From an uncultured Pseudomonadales bacterium (GTDB lineage Bacteria > Pseudomonadota > Gammaproteobacteria > Pseudomonadales > Pseudohongiellaceae): a DNA stretch of 46,071 bases. The notes under the pieces were generated by a model. It searched no databases. It saw only the letters and a program-made list of their open reading frames with translations, and was not told the origin of the DNA. This document shows positions 1 to 10,450 of the stretch, piece after piece. Each line of letters opens with the position of its first letter. The first letter of the stretch is position 1. The DNA lies in NCBI GenBank assembly GCA_949372635.1, contig CASIAB010000010.1:1-46071 (forward strand), written 5' to 3'. Both the position numbers and the translations under genes were made by a program.

Positions 1-133
1 AGACCCCATAGGGAAACACCATATGCCGCTAAGTAGTTAAAATAATGTTTTATTAGACAATTCACTAACTTAAACTGTGGCGCAGTTATTACAGAATTTT
101 TTACTCCAAAAGTTGTCCGTTATTGATTGCATT

Positions 134-168
134 CGGGCACAGTCTAACTCCTGTTCTCACTGTGCCCG
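134..168. repeat. perfect inverted repeat (10-bp arms)
   Basis: The arms CGGGCACAGT (134-143) and ACTGTGCCCG (159-168) are perfect reverse complements around a 15-nt loop, giving a strong GC-rich stem. It lies 76-110 nt downstream of the stop of the small minus-strand ORF 244-477, where a transcript end is expected. No U-tract follows on either strand, so it is not a textbook intrinsic terminator. It could be a 3' stabilising stem or a protein-binding palindrome. Confidence 0.6.
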
Positions 169-243
169 TAAGTATTACTTTGCGTTCAATCTATCGGCGA
201 GGCATTGGCTCTTAAAGGATCACGAATAGTCTGTAATGGCTTT

Positions 244-477
244 CTATCCGATGGCTTCTGCCAAGCTATCGAGAAGAGCTTGTTTAATAATGCTCTTTGA
301 TTGATCGTTCGAGCAATGAACTTCCTTAATCACTAGGCTATGGCTAGTTATGAGTCTCCTCAATGCTCCGATTTGTATTTCAAGTTGAACAAATGATGTA
401 TCAATTTTTGTGCAATTGAGGTCAGTCGAATCGCGCTTTACGGCTAAGCCACGGTTTTCATTATGTTCTAAATTCAT
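244..477 (-). CDS. hypothetical 77-aa protein behind a Fur-type promoter
   Basis: I do not recognise the family. The 77-residue product has a polar, charged N-terminus (residues 1-25) and a C-terminal part that looks helical and amphipathic (about 30-77). It contains two cysteines but no CxxC pair, no signal peptide and no membrane segment. No Shine-Dalgarno precedes the ATG at 477. The upstream promoter (-35 at 514-509, -10 at 491-486) predicts transcription starting near 479, so the message would be essentially leaderless. Either this is a leaderless, iron-regulated small protein, or the promoter drives a small regulatory RNA and the frame is incidental. Codon use looks plausible for coding, and I saw no U-tract terminator inside the frame. 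Coding status is uncertain. Confidence 0.4.
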   Translation of the reverse strand: MNLEHNENRGLAVKRDSTDLNCTKIDTSFVQLEIQIGALRRLITSHSLVIKEVHCSNDQSKSIIKQALLDSLAEAIG

Positions 478-485
478 AGTGGGGC

Positions 486-514
486 ATATTAATCCAAATG
501 AGAATGATTATCAA
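486..514 (-). promoter_or_regulatory. sigma70 promoter reading toward the 77-aa ORF
   Basis: On the minus strand the -35 element is TTGATA (514-509; 5 of 6 to consensus), followed by an exact 17-nt spacer and TAATAT as -10 (491-486; 4 of 6). The predicted start site is near 479, about two bases before the ATG at 477. The Fur-like operator covers the -35 and most of the spacer, the usual geometry for iron-dependent repression. Confidence 0.6.
499..513. promoter_or_regulatory. Fur box (7-1-7 palindrome)
   Basis: The sequence TGAGAATGATTATCA matches the 7-1-7 Fur model TGATAAT-N-ATTATCA at 13 of 14 defined positions. It overlaps the -35 of the minus-strand promoter. From established knowledge, Fe(II)-Fur bound here would block transcription when iron is plentiful. 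The only candidate target on that strand is the ORF or RNA starting near 478. Confidence 0.7.
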
Positions 515-786
515 TAAGATTTACATTTTCTGCGAGAGGTCACACCCTAGCCTTATTCAGCCAGGTATAAATTGTTTTGATAATGTTCTAAGGTAATCAT
601 GAAAAGAAGGCGCTAGCAGGGGTTCCCAGATAGTGGGGCAATGGAACCCTTCTAAATTATCGGGGAGTGTCACGGGGGTGTGGTGCTGGCTGGACGGTTA
701 CTAGAAAACAAGGGGAGAGCGAGCTGCATAGGGCTATCTAGGACTGAAGAGCCAAAAGATATATATGGACTAACTATGTGTGTAGA

Positions 787-1107
787 TTAGCCTAATGCAT
801 CTTGCATAGGCTTCTTAGTAAAAAATCGTCCGAGTACTATACCCACAGAGCCCTTCGGTATCGATCTTAAAGCACCACTGAGAGGCGCGGAGAAATCAAG
901 GCGCTTAACTGAAACCTTGCGCAATTCAGCCACTCTGACCAACCCGCTTACGTCTTCTTTACCTAACGAATTTATACCATCAAATATCACATCATTCTGT
1001 TCTCTGAACAAGGTGTTGTAGCGGTCGTTTATTAAATCCTTAGTTGATACCGTATCTCGAATACTCACTGCAAAATTATCACGCACTCCAACAATTGGTC
1101 GGCGCAT
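787..1107 (-). CDS. hypothetical 106-aa protein
   Basis: No family recognised. The start at 1107 is supported by an AGAGG Shine-Dalgarno about 7 nt upstream, which makes this more likely real than most small ORFs here. The product is basic and soluble, with no signal peptide, no membrane segment and no cysteines. The N-terminus carries several charged residues, and the C-terminal third is rich in Gly, Lys and Arg and ends near a KKP motif. It is divergent from smc, with about 284 bp between the two starts. Confidence 0.45.
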   Translation of the reverse strand: MRRPIVGVRDNFAVSIRDTVSTKDLINDRYNTLFREQNDVIFDGINSLGKEDVSGLVRVAELRKVSVKRLDFSAPLSGALRSIPKGSVGIVLGRFFTKKPMQDALG

Positions 1108-1391
1108 AGATGAGCCTCTGTAACAAAATTATGGGATTTTATACTCGGAATTCGCAGGGCCAAGAATAGGTGCGAGTTGTCTCCAAACCACAATATTTAG
1201 TGTATTTGCCCTTGGAAGTGGGCTAAAATAATCCCTCGTGGAAGTTGGCATGAGTTTCTTCTCGATCCTGCGCTTTGGTATATAGAATTGTGCAAAAATT
1301 AGGCAAGTTGATTCGCCGCAATTGGCTGCTTAAATTAGAAATAGTAGCCTGCGCGCTTCAGCATGTCAGATAAGGAAACAGAGAATAAAAA

Positions 1392-3275
1392 ATGCGCCTG
1401 AAGTGTATTAAACTAGCCGGCTTTAAATCCTTCGTTGACCCCACCACAATAGATTTTCCGTCAAACCTCTGCTCTGTTGTAGGCCCCAATGGCTGCGGGA
1501 AGTCGAATGTAATCGACGCTGTGCGTTGGGTAATGGGTGAGAGTTCCGCCAAGAATCTGCGCGGCGAAAACATGACAGACGTCATTTTCAATGGCTCTGG
1601 AGGCCGCAACCCAGTTGGTCAGGCGAGCGTCGAGCTGGTGTTTGATAATCATGATCATAAGCTCACCGGCGAGTATGCGAACTTCGATGAGGTTTCGATT
1701 AAGCGAAAGGTCGACCGTGAGGCACAGTCTACCTACATGCTGAACGGCACGAAGGTTCGCCGCAAAGACATCACCAATATTTTTCTCGGCACCGGTCTCG
1801 GTGCGCGCAGTTATTCTATTATCGAGCAGGGCATGGTGTCCCGCCTCATTGAATCTAAGCCTGAAGAGCTTCGAGTGTTTATCGAAGAGGCTGCGGGAAT
1901 TTCCAAGTATAAAGAGCGCCGCCGAGAAACCGAAAATCGCATCAAGCGAACCAAGGATAATCTTGAGCGTCTGGAAGATATTCGCGAGGAGTTAGGTCGT
2001 CAGCTTGCACATTTGCAGCGTCAATCAGTTGCCGCCGAGAAGTACGCTGAATTAAAGCAGCAAGAACGCGACACGACTGCAAATCTGAACGGCCTTCGCT
2101 GGAGCAGCCTCGATCATGAACTGAAAGAGAATCAGGAAGCAATAAAGGAGCTTGAGATTAAGATTGAGTCGACTATTGCTGATCAACGTGAGATAGATGC
2201 GAAGATCGAGGAGCATCTGTCTCACAATGCAGAACTCGCCGATGTCTTTGGCGAGGTGCAGGCACGCTTCTATAGCCTGGGTAATGACATCGCCAGAATA
2301 GAGCAATCGATAGAGCACCATATCGAGCGTGTCGACCAACAAAAATTTGATCTGCGGGAGACAGAAGAGGTCTGGTCGCAGACCAAAGAAGAATTGGATG
2401 TTGATCTCAAGAAGATCACCCAGTTCGATGCGCAGATGCATACTGTCGCCCCCGCACTTGAAGAGGCGCGTGTTGCTGAGCATTCTTCCTCGGAGTTGCT
2501 CGCTCAAGCTGAACAAGATCTAACCCAATGGCAGCTTGATTGGGATGCGTTTAACCAAAGCGCCGAAGAGCCACGTAAGGTTGCTGAAGTCGAGCAATCT
2601 AGAATTCAACAGCTAGAGAGTATTGTTGAGCGCGGGCTCGAACGTAGACGCAAGCTCGAAGACGAGAATAGATCGCTTGACGATAGGCCGGTAGACGATT
2701 CCGCTAGCGAGGCCTCTATCGAAGTGTTGCTGCTCGAAGAGACGCTTACTTCTATGCAAACAAAGAATCGAGCACTGAACCTGTCGATCGAAGAGCACCG
2801 TGCATCTATTAGTAAGGGTTCTGACGATTTGAATGATATTCGCAGTGAGTTGCAGGCCTCTAAGGGAAGGCAGGCCTCACTGGATGCTCTGCAACAGTCC
2901 GCTTTAGGGCAAGACAATGAATCTCTGAACCAGTGGTTAGGTAAACAGGGCTTAGACAGCAAAATTAGGCTCGCTGAGGGCATCAAGATAGACGATGGCT
3001 GGGAGCGCGCCGTAGAGATGGTGCTTGGCGACTCGCTGCAGAGCATCTGTGTCGAGGGTCTAGATAATATTGAGGCGATGTTATCCGAGCTGCCGCAGGG
3101 CAAAGTGGCTCTTATAGATGTGCGTGCCGCTAAAGAGTCTGCGCAGAGCTCACCAATGTCACTGTCTCCCTCTGACGGACAAGGTCAGCAGCGAATGGGG
3201 CCTGAGCTGATATGCTGCGCGGCATCTACGTTGCCAGCAACGTTTCTGAAGCGCTTTCTCATCGGGCCCAGCTAG
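1392..3275 (+). CDS. smc: chromosome segregation protein SMC, N-terminal fragment (frameshifted)
   Basis: This is the N-terminal part of the SMC ATPase, which organises and segregates the chromosome with ScpA and ScpB. The head begins at residue 1 with the typical LKCIKLAGFKSF block, and Walker A (GPNGCGKS) lies at residues 31-38. A long coiled coil follows (about 160-500), then the first half of the hinge (about 510-605). The frame stays true to SMC until about 3205-3211 (GPELI). The last 20 or so residues to the stop at 3275 are out of frame. The homologous sequence continues in the +1-shifted frame from about 3212. From 1392 to 4907 there is room for 1171 codons, the normal SMC length, so one base appears to be missing here and one gained near 3665. 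Upstream, AGGAAACAGAG lies about 8-16 nt before the ATG. Confidence 0.85.
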   Translation: MRLKCIKLAGFKSFVDPTTIDFPSNLCSVVGPNGCGKSNVIDAVRWVMGESSAKNLRGENMTDVIFNGSGGRNPVGQASVELVFDNHDHKLTGEYANFDEVSIKRKVDREAQSTYMLNGTKVRRKDITNIFLGTGLGARSYSIIEQGMVSRLIESKPEELRVFIEEAAGISKYKERRRETENRIKRTKDNLERLEDIREELGRQLAHLQRQSVAAEKYAELKQQERDTTANLNGLRWSSLDHELKENQEAIKELEIKIESTIADQREIDAKIEEHLSHNAELADVFGEVQARFYSLGNDIARIEQSIEHHIERVDQQKFDLRETEEVWSQTKEELDVDLKKITQFDAQMHTVAPALEEARVAEHSSSELLAQAEQDLTQWQLDWDAFNQSAEEPRKVAEVEQSRIQQLESIVERGLERRRKLEDENRSLDDRPVDDSASEASIEVLLLEETLTSMQTKNRALNLSIEEHRASISKGSDDLNDIRSELQASKGRQASLDALQQSALGQDNESLNQWLGKQGLDSKIRLAEGIKIDDGWERAVEMVLGDSLQSICVEGLDNIEAMLSELPQGKVALIDVRAAKESAQSSPMSLSPSDGQGQQRMGPELICCAASTLPATFLKRFLIGPS

Positions 3276-3697
3276 GCCCACAAGATTCGATTATCACCGC
3301 CGATGGCGTATGGCTTGGCAGTGCATGGCTGCAGGTGAGTAATTTCAATAAGCAGGAATCTATTGTAGAAAGGCGCGGAATAATTAGTGATTTAATCAAT
3401 AAAATCAAAAAATTAGAAGAAAAATCTAACTATTTACATCAGAAACAAATTCACACCAAAGACGCTCTGAGTCAAGACGAAGCTCAGCGCGAGAGCCTGC
3501 AGGGGGAGTTAGCAGCGAAGACGCAGCAACATAGCGAGCTAAAGTCTCAACTGAGTGCTCAGATGGCCAAGGTTGAAGAAGCTCAGTTGCGTAAAGAGCG
3601 CATTCACCATGAGGTGGAAGAGCTGAATCGGCAATTGGCGGTTGAGCAGGTAGAATACAGCAGGTTCCCGTTCCAGGCTGCAAGACGCGCTGGATAG
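3212..3697 (+). CDS. smc: SMC, middle fragment (second half of hinge and returning coiled coil)
   Basis: This frame continues smc after the first shift. Its opening block ([14 protein letters not shown], then [15 protein letters not shown]) is typical of the second half of the SMC hinge. Charged heptad-like sequence for the returning coiled coil follows. It is not an independent gene: there is no ribosome site and the first residues align inside the hinge. Homology runs to about EYSR (3653-3664). One extra base at about 3665 (in a GGTTCCC run) then returns the gene to the original frame, and the final residues before the stop at 3697 are spurious. The retained SMC-like sequence argues that the middle segment has been under normal selection. 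Confidence 0.75.
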   Translation: MLRGIYVASNVSEALSHRAQLGPQDSIITADGVWLGSAWLQVSNFNKQESIVERRGIISDLINKIKKLEEKSNYLHQKQIHTKDALSQDEAQRESLQGELAAKTQQHSELKSQLSAQMAKVEEAQLRKERIHHEVEELNRQLAVEQVEYSRFPFQAARRAG

Positions 3698-3698
3698 C

Positions 3699-4907
3699 AT
3701 GGAGCGAGATGTAGGAGGACGCGAACTCTTAGAGGCGCAGCGAAAAGAGCGTCAGCTGACCTTAGAGTCTTGCCGGGATAAATCGAGAAAAGACAAAGAT
3801 TTAGCGCACGAGCTGGCGCTTAAGCAGCAGTCTGTTCAGTCGCAATTGCAATCTACGCGCGAGACTATGGACAGAATGGCAACGCAGGTGCAACGCAGCC
3901 GTGAACGCATGGATTCCCTTCAAGAGCAGATAGCGTTATCCGATGAGCCGCTAGCTAAGATGCGCAGTGATCTTGAAGCCTTGTTGCAGCAACGCTTAGA
4001 AGTTGAAAAAGAATTAGCCGAGGCTAAGGCCAAGGTCGATGCGAACGAACATGCTACGCGGTCTTTGGAGCAACAACGTAATCAGGTTCTGGAGCAGATC
4101 AATCAGGTCAAAGAAAGTCTCATGCTCAAGCGCCTCAAGAGTGAGGGCGCGTCGGTTAAGCGCGACGGCATACTAGAGCAGCTCGAACAGGCGAAGTTTG
4201 TACTGGCAGAGGTTCTGGAGAATCTGCCCGAAGAACTAAGCGAGGATCAGTGCGAGCAGGAGCTGGAGAAGTTAGGTAATAGAATTCAGCGTCTGGGTCC
4301 AATCAATCTGGCTGCCATTGACGAATATTCGCAGCAATCTGAGCGCAAGGTTTATCTGGACAAGCAAAATGGAGACCTACAGAGCGCGCTAGAAACCCTT
4401 GAGAATGCGATTCGCAAGATTGACAAGGAAACTCGGTCGCGTTTCAAGGATACTTTCGACAAAATTAACTCAGGCCTTCAGAATCTATTTCCAAAAGTAT
4501 TTGGTGGTGGTCACGCTTATCTGGATATGACTGGCGAAGATCTTCTCGATACTGGTGTTGCCATCATGGCGAGACCGCCGGGTAAGCGTAATAGCACGAT
4601 CCACCTGCTTTCTGGTGGTGAAAAAGCGATGACCGCGATCGCGTTGGTGTTCTCAATTTTCCGCCTGAATCCATCACCATTCTGTATGTTGGATGAGGTT
4701 GATGCCCCTCTGGATGACGCGAATGTTGGCCGTTACGCGAATCTGGTGAAGGAAATGTCGGAGAATGTGCAGTTTATCTTTATTACTCACAACAAGATCA
4801 CTATGGAGATGGCGAACCAGCTCCTAGGCGTGACTATGCACGAGCCTGGAGTGTCTAGAATCGTCGCCGTTGATATCGAAGAGGCGGCCGAATTGGCTGC
4901 TATGTAA
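3699..4907 (+). CDS. smc: SMC, C-terminal fragment with ATPase signature and Walker B
   Basis: This is the C-terminal part of SMC in the original frame. The first 200 or so residues are coiled coil. The C-terminal head then carries the ABC signature LSGGEKAM, Walker B with D-loop ([15 protein letters not shown]) and the H-loop region FIFITHNK. True homology extends upstream of the ATG at 3699, back to about 3666 (SRLQDALDS), so that ATG is internal. All ATPase motifs needed for a working protein are present across the three fragments. The gene is followed by zipA on the same strand, the smc-zipA-ligA order seen in many gammaproteobacteria. Confidence 0.85.
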   Translation: MERDVGGRELLEAQRKERQLTLESCRDKSRKDKDLAHELALKQQSVQSQLQSTRETMDRMATQVQRSRERMDSLQEQIALSDEPLAKMRSDLEALLQQRLEVEKELAEAKAKVDANEHATRSLEQQRNQVLEQINQVKESLMLKRLKSEGASVKRDGILEQLEQAKFVLAEVLENLPEELSEDQCEQELEKLGNRIQRLGPINLAAIDEYSQQSERKVYLDKQNGDLQSALETLENAIRKIDKETRSRFKDTFDKINSGLQNLFPKVFGGGHAYLDMTGEDLLDTGVAIMARPPGKRNSTIHLLSGGEKAMTAIALVFSIFRLNPSPFCMLDEVDAPLDDANVGRYANLVKEMSENVQFIFITHNKITMEMANQLLGVTMHEPGVSRIVAVDIEEAAELAAM

Positions 4908-5062
4908 CACTCAGGTATTCCTCCCTACACCCTCTGGACCCCACCCTAAAACGCTTCGGCTCAAATAGCCGGGTTCCACGCTAAAGAAAATGCGGTAACT
5001 GTCAGATAACATTAAAAAATTTTATGTTTTTAAGGCTTTCTAATGAATGCTGCAGATTTACT

Positions 5063-6781
5063 ATGAATGGACGCGAACTAGTTATCTTATTGTTGGGCTT
5101 AGCCATAGTTGCTGTGCTGCTCAGAGGCCTTTACGTTGCGATAAATGCCCGCCGTGGTCAGATCAAGTTAGCCATTGATAAGAATATCCCTCAAAACGTC
5201 GACCTTGAATCTCTAGAGCTCGCAGAACTACCTTGCGGCGGCGCCCGGGTTGTCTCCCGTTCTCTGGAAGAAATGAATCGACAGAACAATGCTCTGGACC
5301 TGGCGGAAACTAAGGCGCAATTCTTTAACCTGGCTGATGCGGAGATTGATGACCACATTCCAGTGCTCATGGACGCCGTAGAGCTGTCAGAGCCTGTTGC
5401 ACAAGAGGTAGATGGCGACGCTAAAGAAGAGGAATACCAGAGCAGCGAAGAAATCGAGAAAGACGGTTTCAAGGCCTATGCCCGTCATGAGCACAGCATC
5501 GGCGAAGACTGGGACGAAGATGCAACTAAGGCAGAAATAGAAACCGACATTTCCGAGTCGCAGGCCCGCCAGGAACACGCTGCAGAGATTGAGAATGATG
5601 CAGATTCGGTGCTGTTCGACCTTGATGAAGAAGATTTAGAAGAGGATGACGTTAGAAGCAACGTGGACGCAATGAGTTCGGTTGCACCTGACTACGCTGT
5701 AGAGTCAAATATAACGGAAGTGGTCGGGGCACCCAGTGATGAGAGTGCACTGCTTGCGGATGACGACATTGATGAAGATCATGTAGAAAGCAATTTCGAG
5801 GATGCTCTAATTGAGCAATCTGAATTACGCCAGCGAGAACAGGGACAGGAACAGGAACAACCGGTACTATTTGATGCAGATAGTACCGCGGATGGATTTT
5901 CAATGTCAGCCGGCGAACGCATAGGGGCTAATCCTGCGTCGCTTGATGAGACTAATCAGTCTGGGCTTTTTGATGGCAATGATGAACATGCAGGAGAGGT
6001 CGCAGATACGCCTAAGAGCAGGCGCTCCTTATTTTCGCTTTTCGGGCGGAAAGTGATGCGAAGCAAGGAGTCAGTTAAAGATGAACAGCAAGCTACTCTT
6101 GTGGCCGCTAATATCGAGGTTGAAGCGGTAACAGAGGACGAACTTGATGACGTACTGTTTGAGGAAGTTCATGTACAAGTAGATATTGAAGAATTTGGAA
6201 AAGAAGAGCCAGTGCGTGTAGAGCCTGTATATGGAGATCCATTTGTAGATAAAGAATTCATCGATGAATTAGATCAGAAGCGCTCTGTTAGTTTAGAGGT
6301 TGCTCCTGAAGAGCAGAAGGCGCATTCTGACGAATTCGAGCACTCGGAAGTTTTGGTGCTAAATGTTGTTGCGAAAGATGACAGAGTGTTCGCCGGCGAT
6401 GATTTATTACAGGTCTTGATTACCTCAGGACTAAAGTTCGGTGATATGAATATATTCCATAAACGGAATAGTAAGGAACACCAAAGCGCGATTATTTTCA
6501 GCGTCGCCAATATGTTGAATCCTGGGACCTTCGATCTTAATAATATGGACGAGTTCACTACGCTGGGAATCAGTTTCTTTCTGGCGCTGCCAACGCCCAT
6601 CAACAATCTAGATGCCTTCGAGCAAATGTTAGGTGTAGCTCAAGAGATTAGTGATAGGCTCGGCGGAGATTTTAAAGATGATCAGAGAAACGTCATGACC
6701 GGGCAGACCATTGAGCACTACCGTCAACGCATTCGAGACTTCGAGTTACGGCGTCTTAAGGTTTTAGCGACACGCGGTTAA
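5063..6781 (+). CDS. zipA: cell division protein ZipA
   Basis: ZipA tethers FtsZ to the inner membrane during septation. The protein has an N-terminal membrane anchor (about residues 4-24, LVILLLGLAIVAVLLRGLYV) and a very long, strongly acidic Glu/Asp-rich linker (about 60-430). It ends in a ZipA C-terminal FtsZ-binding domain (about 435-565), recognisable from blocks such as SAIIFSVANMLNPGTFD and GISFFLALPTP. The start chosen is the ATG at 5063 (MNGREL), which fits the family N-terminus. An upstream in-frame ATG at 5024 would add 13 residues; neither has a strong ribosome site. At about 572 residues it is far longer than the roughly 330 of E. coli ZipA, all of the excess being linker. It lies between smc and ligA. 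Confidence 0.9.
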   Translation: MNGRELVILLLGLAIVAVLLRGLYVAINARRGQIKLAIDKNIPQNVDLESLELAELPCGGARVVSRSLEEMNRQNNALDLAETKAQFFNLADAEIDDHIPVLMDAVELSEPVAQEVDGDAKEEEYQSSEEIEKDGFKAYARHEHSIGEDWDEDATKAEIETDISESQARQEHAAEIENDADSVLFDLDEEDLEEDDVRSNVDAMSSVAPDYAVESNITEVVGAPSDESALLADDDIDEDHVESNFEDALIEQSELRQREQGQEQEQPVLFDADSTADGFSMSAGERIGANPASLDETNQSGLFDGNDEHAGEVADTPKSRRSLFSLFGRKVMRSKESVKDEQQATLVAANIEVEAVTEDELDDVLFEEVHVQVDIEEFGKEEPVRVEPVYGDPFVDKEFIDELDQKRSVSLEVAPEEQKAHSDEFEHSEVLVLNVVAKDDRVFAGDDLLQVLITSGLKFGDMNIFHKRNSKEHQSAIIFSVANMLNPGTFDLNNMDEFTTLGISFFLALPTPINNLDAFEQMLGVAQEISDRLGGDFKDDQRNVMTGQTIEHYRQRIRDFELRRLKVLATRG

Positions 6782-6826
6782 AAGCTATAGTCTTATTTTT
6801 AAACCAAGTCTCCAGTATTATCTTAG

Positions 6827-8881
<2,055 letters not shown>

Positions 8882-8923
8882 TGTTCAGATTATTTGAATA
8901 GGGTAATGCAACTGAATCGAAAC

Positions 8924-9547
8924 ATGATGAGTTATCACAAGATAAAAATCGGCAGCGTAGCTCTGCTAGGATCGTTGTTAGCCGCCTGTGCTAGTTCGCC
9001 TCCAGAAAGCGTGGCGGACATCTGCGATATATTCGAGGATCGTAGAGGATGGTATAATGCGGCTAAGAGCGCAGAGCGGCGATGGGGTATTCCCGTATCA
9101 GTAAATATGGCGTTTATTTATCAAGAGTCTTCCTTCCAGTCTCGTGCCAAGCCGCCTAGAAACAAGTTCTTATGGATTTTCCCGGGCCGTCGGCCAAGTT
9201 CTGCCTACGGCTACGCGCAGGCACTCGATGCAACCTGGCGGGAATATCAACAGAATTCGGGCAACAGTCATGCCTCGCGGAGGAATTTTTCAGATGCCAT
9301 CGATTTTGTGGCTTGGTATAACGCGAACTCCACACGGATAAGTGACATCTCGAATAATAATGCGAAACATCTTTATTATGCCTACCATGAGGGCAACGGC
9401 GGCTACCAACGCGCTACTTATAGGGACAAACAGTGGTTGGTAGACACCGCCGCCCGCGTGCAGACAAACTCAAGCCGGTTTGCTACACAGTTAGATGGAT
9501 GCAGACGAGAATTAGATAAGAGCTGGTTTCATCGCCTCATTTCTTAG
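8924..9547 (+). CDS. lytic-transglycosylase-like lipoprotein
   Basis: A short signal peptide ends in the lipobox LAAC, so the mature protein should be lipid-anchored. The body resembles SLT-type lytic transglycosylases. A putative catalytic Glu sits in YQESSF, followed by SSAYGYAQALDATW and VAWYNANS, blocks typical of the SLT fold that cleaves the glycan strands of peptidoglycan. The ATG at 8924 (or 8927) gives the best lipoprotein N-terminus. In-frame TTG 8894 and ATG 8906 exist, but no start has a clear ribosome site. It follows ligA by about 40 bp. Exact family membership is not certain; the predicted enzymatic role rests on these motifs. Confidence 0.75.
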   Translation: MMSYHKIKIGSVALLGSLLAACASSPPESVADICDIFEDRRGWYNAAKSAERRWGIPVSVNMAFIYQESSFQSRAKPPRNKFLWIFPGRRPSSAYGYAQALDATWREYQQNSGNSHASRRNFSDAIDFVAWYNANSTRISDISNNNAKHLYYAYHEGNGGYQRATYRDKQWLVDTAARVQTNSSRFATQLDGCRRELDKSWFHRLIS

Positions 9548-9665
9548 TAGACTTCGTTTTCGATGATGGGCATTTCGATTGAACATTGTCGATAGGGACT
9601 AACGCTAGGCTTTAGGATAGCGGGTTGCGCGGCAAACTAATTTATCATCAGTAACGAGTACTAAT

Positions 9666-10445
9666 ATGAGTTGGTGGGGAAAGGTAGTAGGCGGAACATT
9701 CGGCTTCATGATGGGGGGGCCCTTGGGCGCGGTCTTAGGCGCATCCCTCGGCAATTACTTCGATGGTGGGTTGGACGGTCTCTCACTTGATGATTCGCTC
9801 GGTCTCGGTGCTACTGAGCGCGTACAGTCGGTATTCTTTACCACGACGTTCGCGCTGATGGGCTACGTCGCTAAGTCCGACGGTAAAGTCACTATCGATG
9901 AAATCGCCATGGCGGAAAGAGTCATGGATCAGATGCGCCTGAACCCTCAACAACGCAAAGTTGCCATAAACCTTTTTAACGAAGGAAAGAAGCCGGGCTT
10001 TCCTATACGCGAGGTAGTCGTGCAGTTTAAGCGGGAGAGCTACCGTCGAAGAAATTTAATACAGATGTTTCTAGAGATTATAGTGGCTACAGCCTTCGCG
10101 GATGGCCGACTGGATGCGCGTGAGAAAACCTTGATTGAGGGAATCGCCCAAGACCTCGGCTATTCGAAACTTGACTTCGACGCGTTGATTAGTCGCTTGT
10201 CTGGTCAGGCTCACTTCGCTGATAGTGAGTCGTCTAAGGATAAGATTAAGGCTTCGTACGAATTGTTAGGAGTATCCCCTAAGTGTACTGAAGATGAGCT
10301 GAAGAAGGCCTATAGACGGCAGATGAATCAGCATCATCCCGACAAGCTAGTAGCTAAAGGCTTGCCAGAAGAGATGATCGATATTGCCACTGAAAAGGCG
10401 CAGGCGATAAAGGCTGCCTACGATCTTATCAAAGAACAGCGGTAA
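9666..10445 (+). CDS. djlA: co-chaperone DjlA
   Basis: DjlA is a membrane-anchored J-domain partner of DnaK. The N-terminus has the Gly-rich hydrophobic stretch typical of the family (about residues 8-30). A TerB-like helical domain follows (about 50-170, with repeated ADG/SDG acidic loops). A C-terminal J domain (about 195-259) carries the diagnostic HPD tripeptide in HHPDKL. The length of 259 is near the E. coli protein (271). It ends 5 bp before the stop of korB on the opposite strand, a convergent arrangement without an obvious terminator. Confidence 0.93.
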   Translation: MSWWGKVVGGTFGFMMGGPLGAVLGASLGNYFDGGLDGLSLDDSLGLGATERVQSVFFTTTFALMGYVAKSDGKVTIDEIAMAERVMDQMRLNPQQRKVAINLFNEGKKPGFPIREVVVQFKRESYRRRNLIQMFLEIIVATAFADGRLDAREKTLIEGIAQDLGYSKLDFDALISRLSGQAHFADSESSKDKIKASYELLGVSPKCTEDELKKAYRRQMNQHHPDKLVAKGLPEEMIDIATEKAQAIKAAYDLIKEQR

Positions 10446-10450
10446 CAACG

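Larger units (their letters stand above)
478..786. other. intergenic region with Fur promoter and a small hairpin
   Basis: Besides the Fur-controlled promoter at 486-514, this stretch holds a 7-bp inverted repeat, GGGTTCC (620-626) with GGAACCC (643-649), separated by 16 nt. A weak T/A-rich tail follows on the plus strand. No plausible gene was seen between 514 and 786. Confidence 0.4.

Noticed and set aside
2052..3103. Long antisense ORFs inside smc (154 and 165 codons)
   Set aside because: They are mirror frames of the coiled-coil coding sequence, with Ser- and Leu-rich low-complexity products.
5024..5062. Upstream ATG extending ZipA by 13 residues
   Set aside because: The extension (MFLRLSNECCRFT) is not like any ZipA N-terminus, while MNGREL followed by the membrane anchor is.
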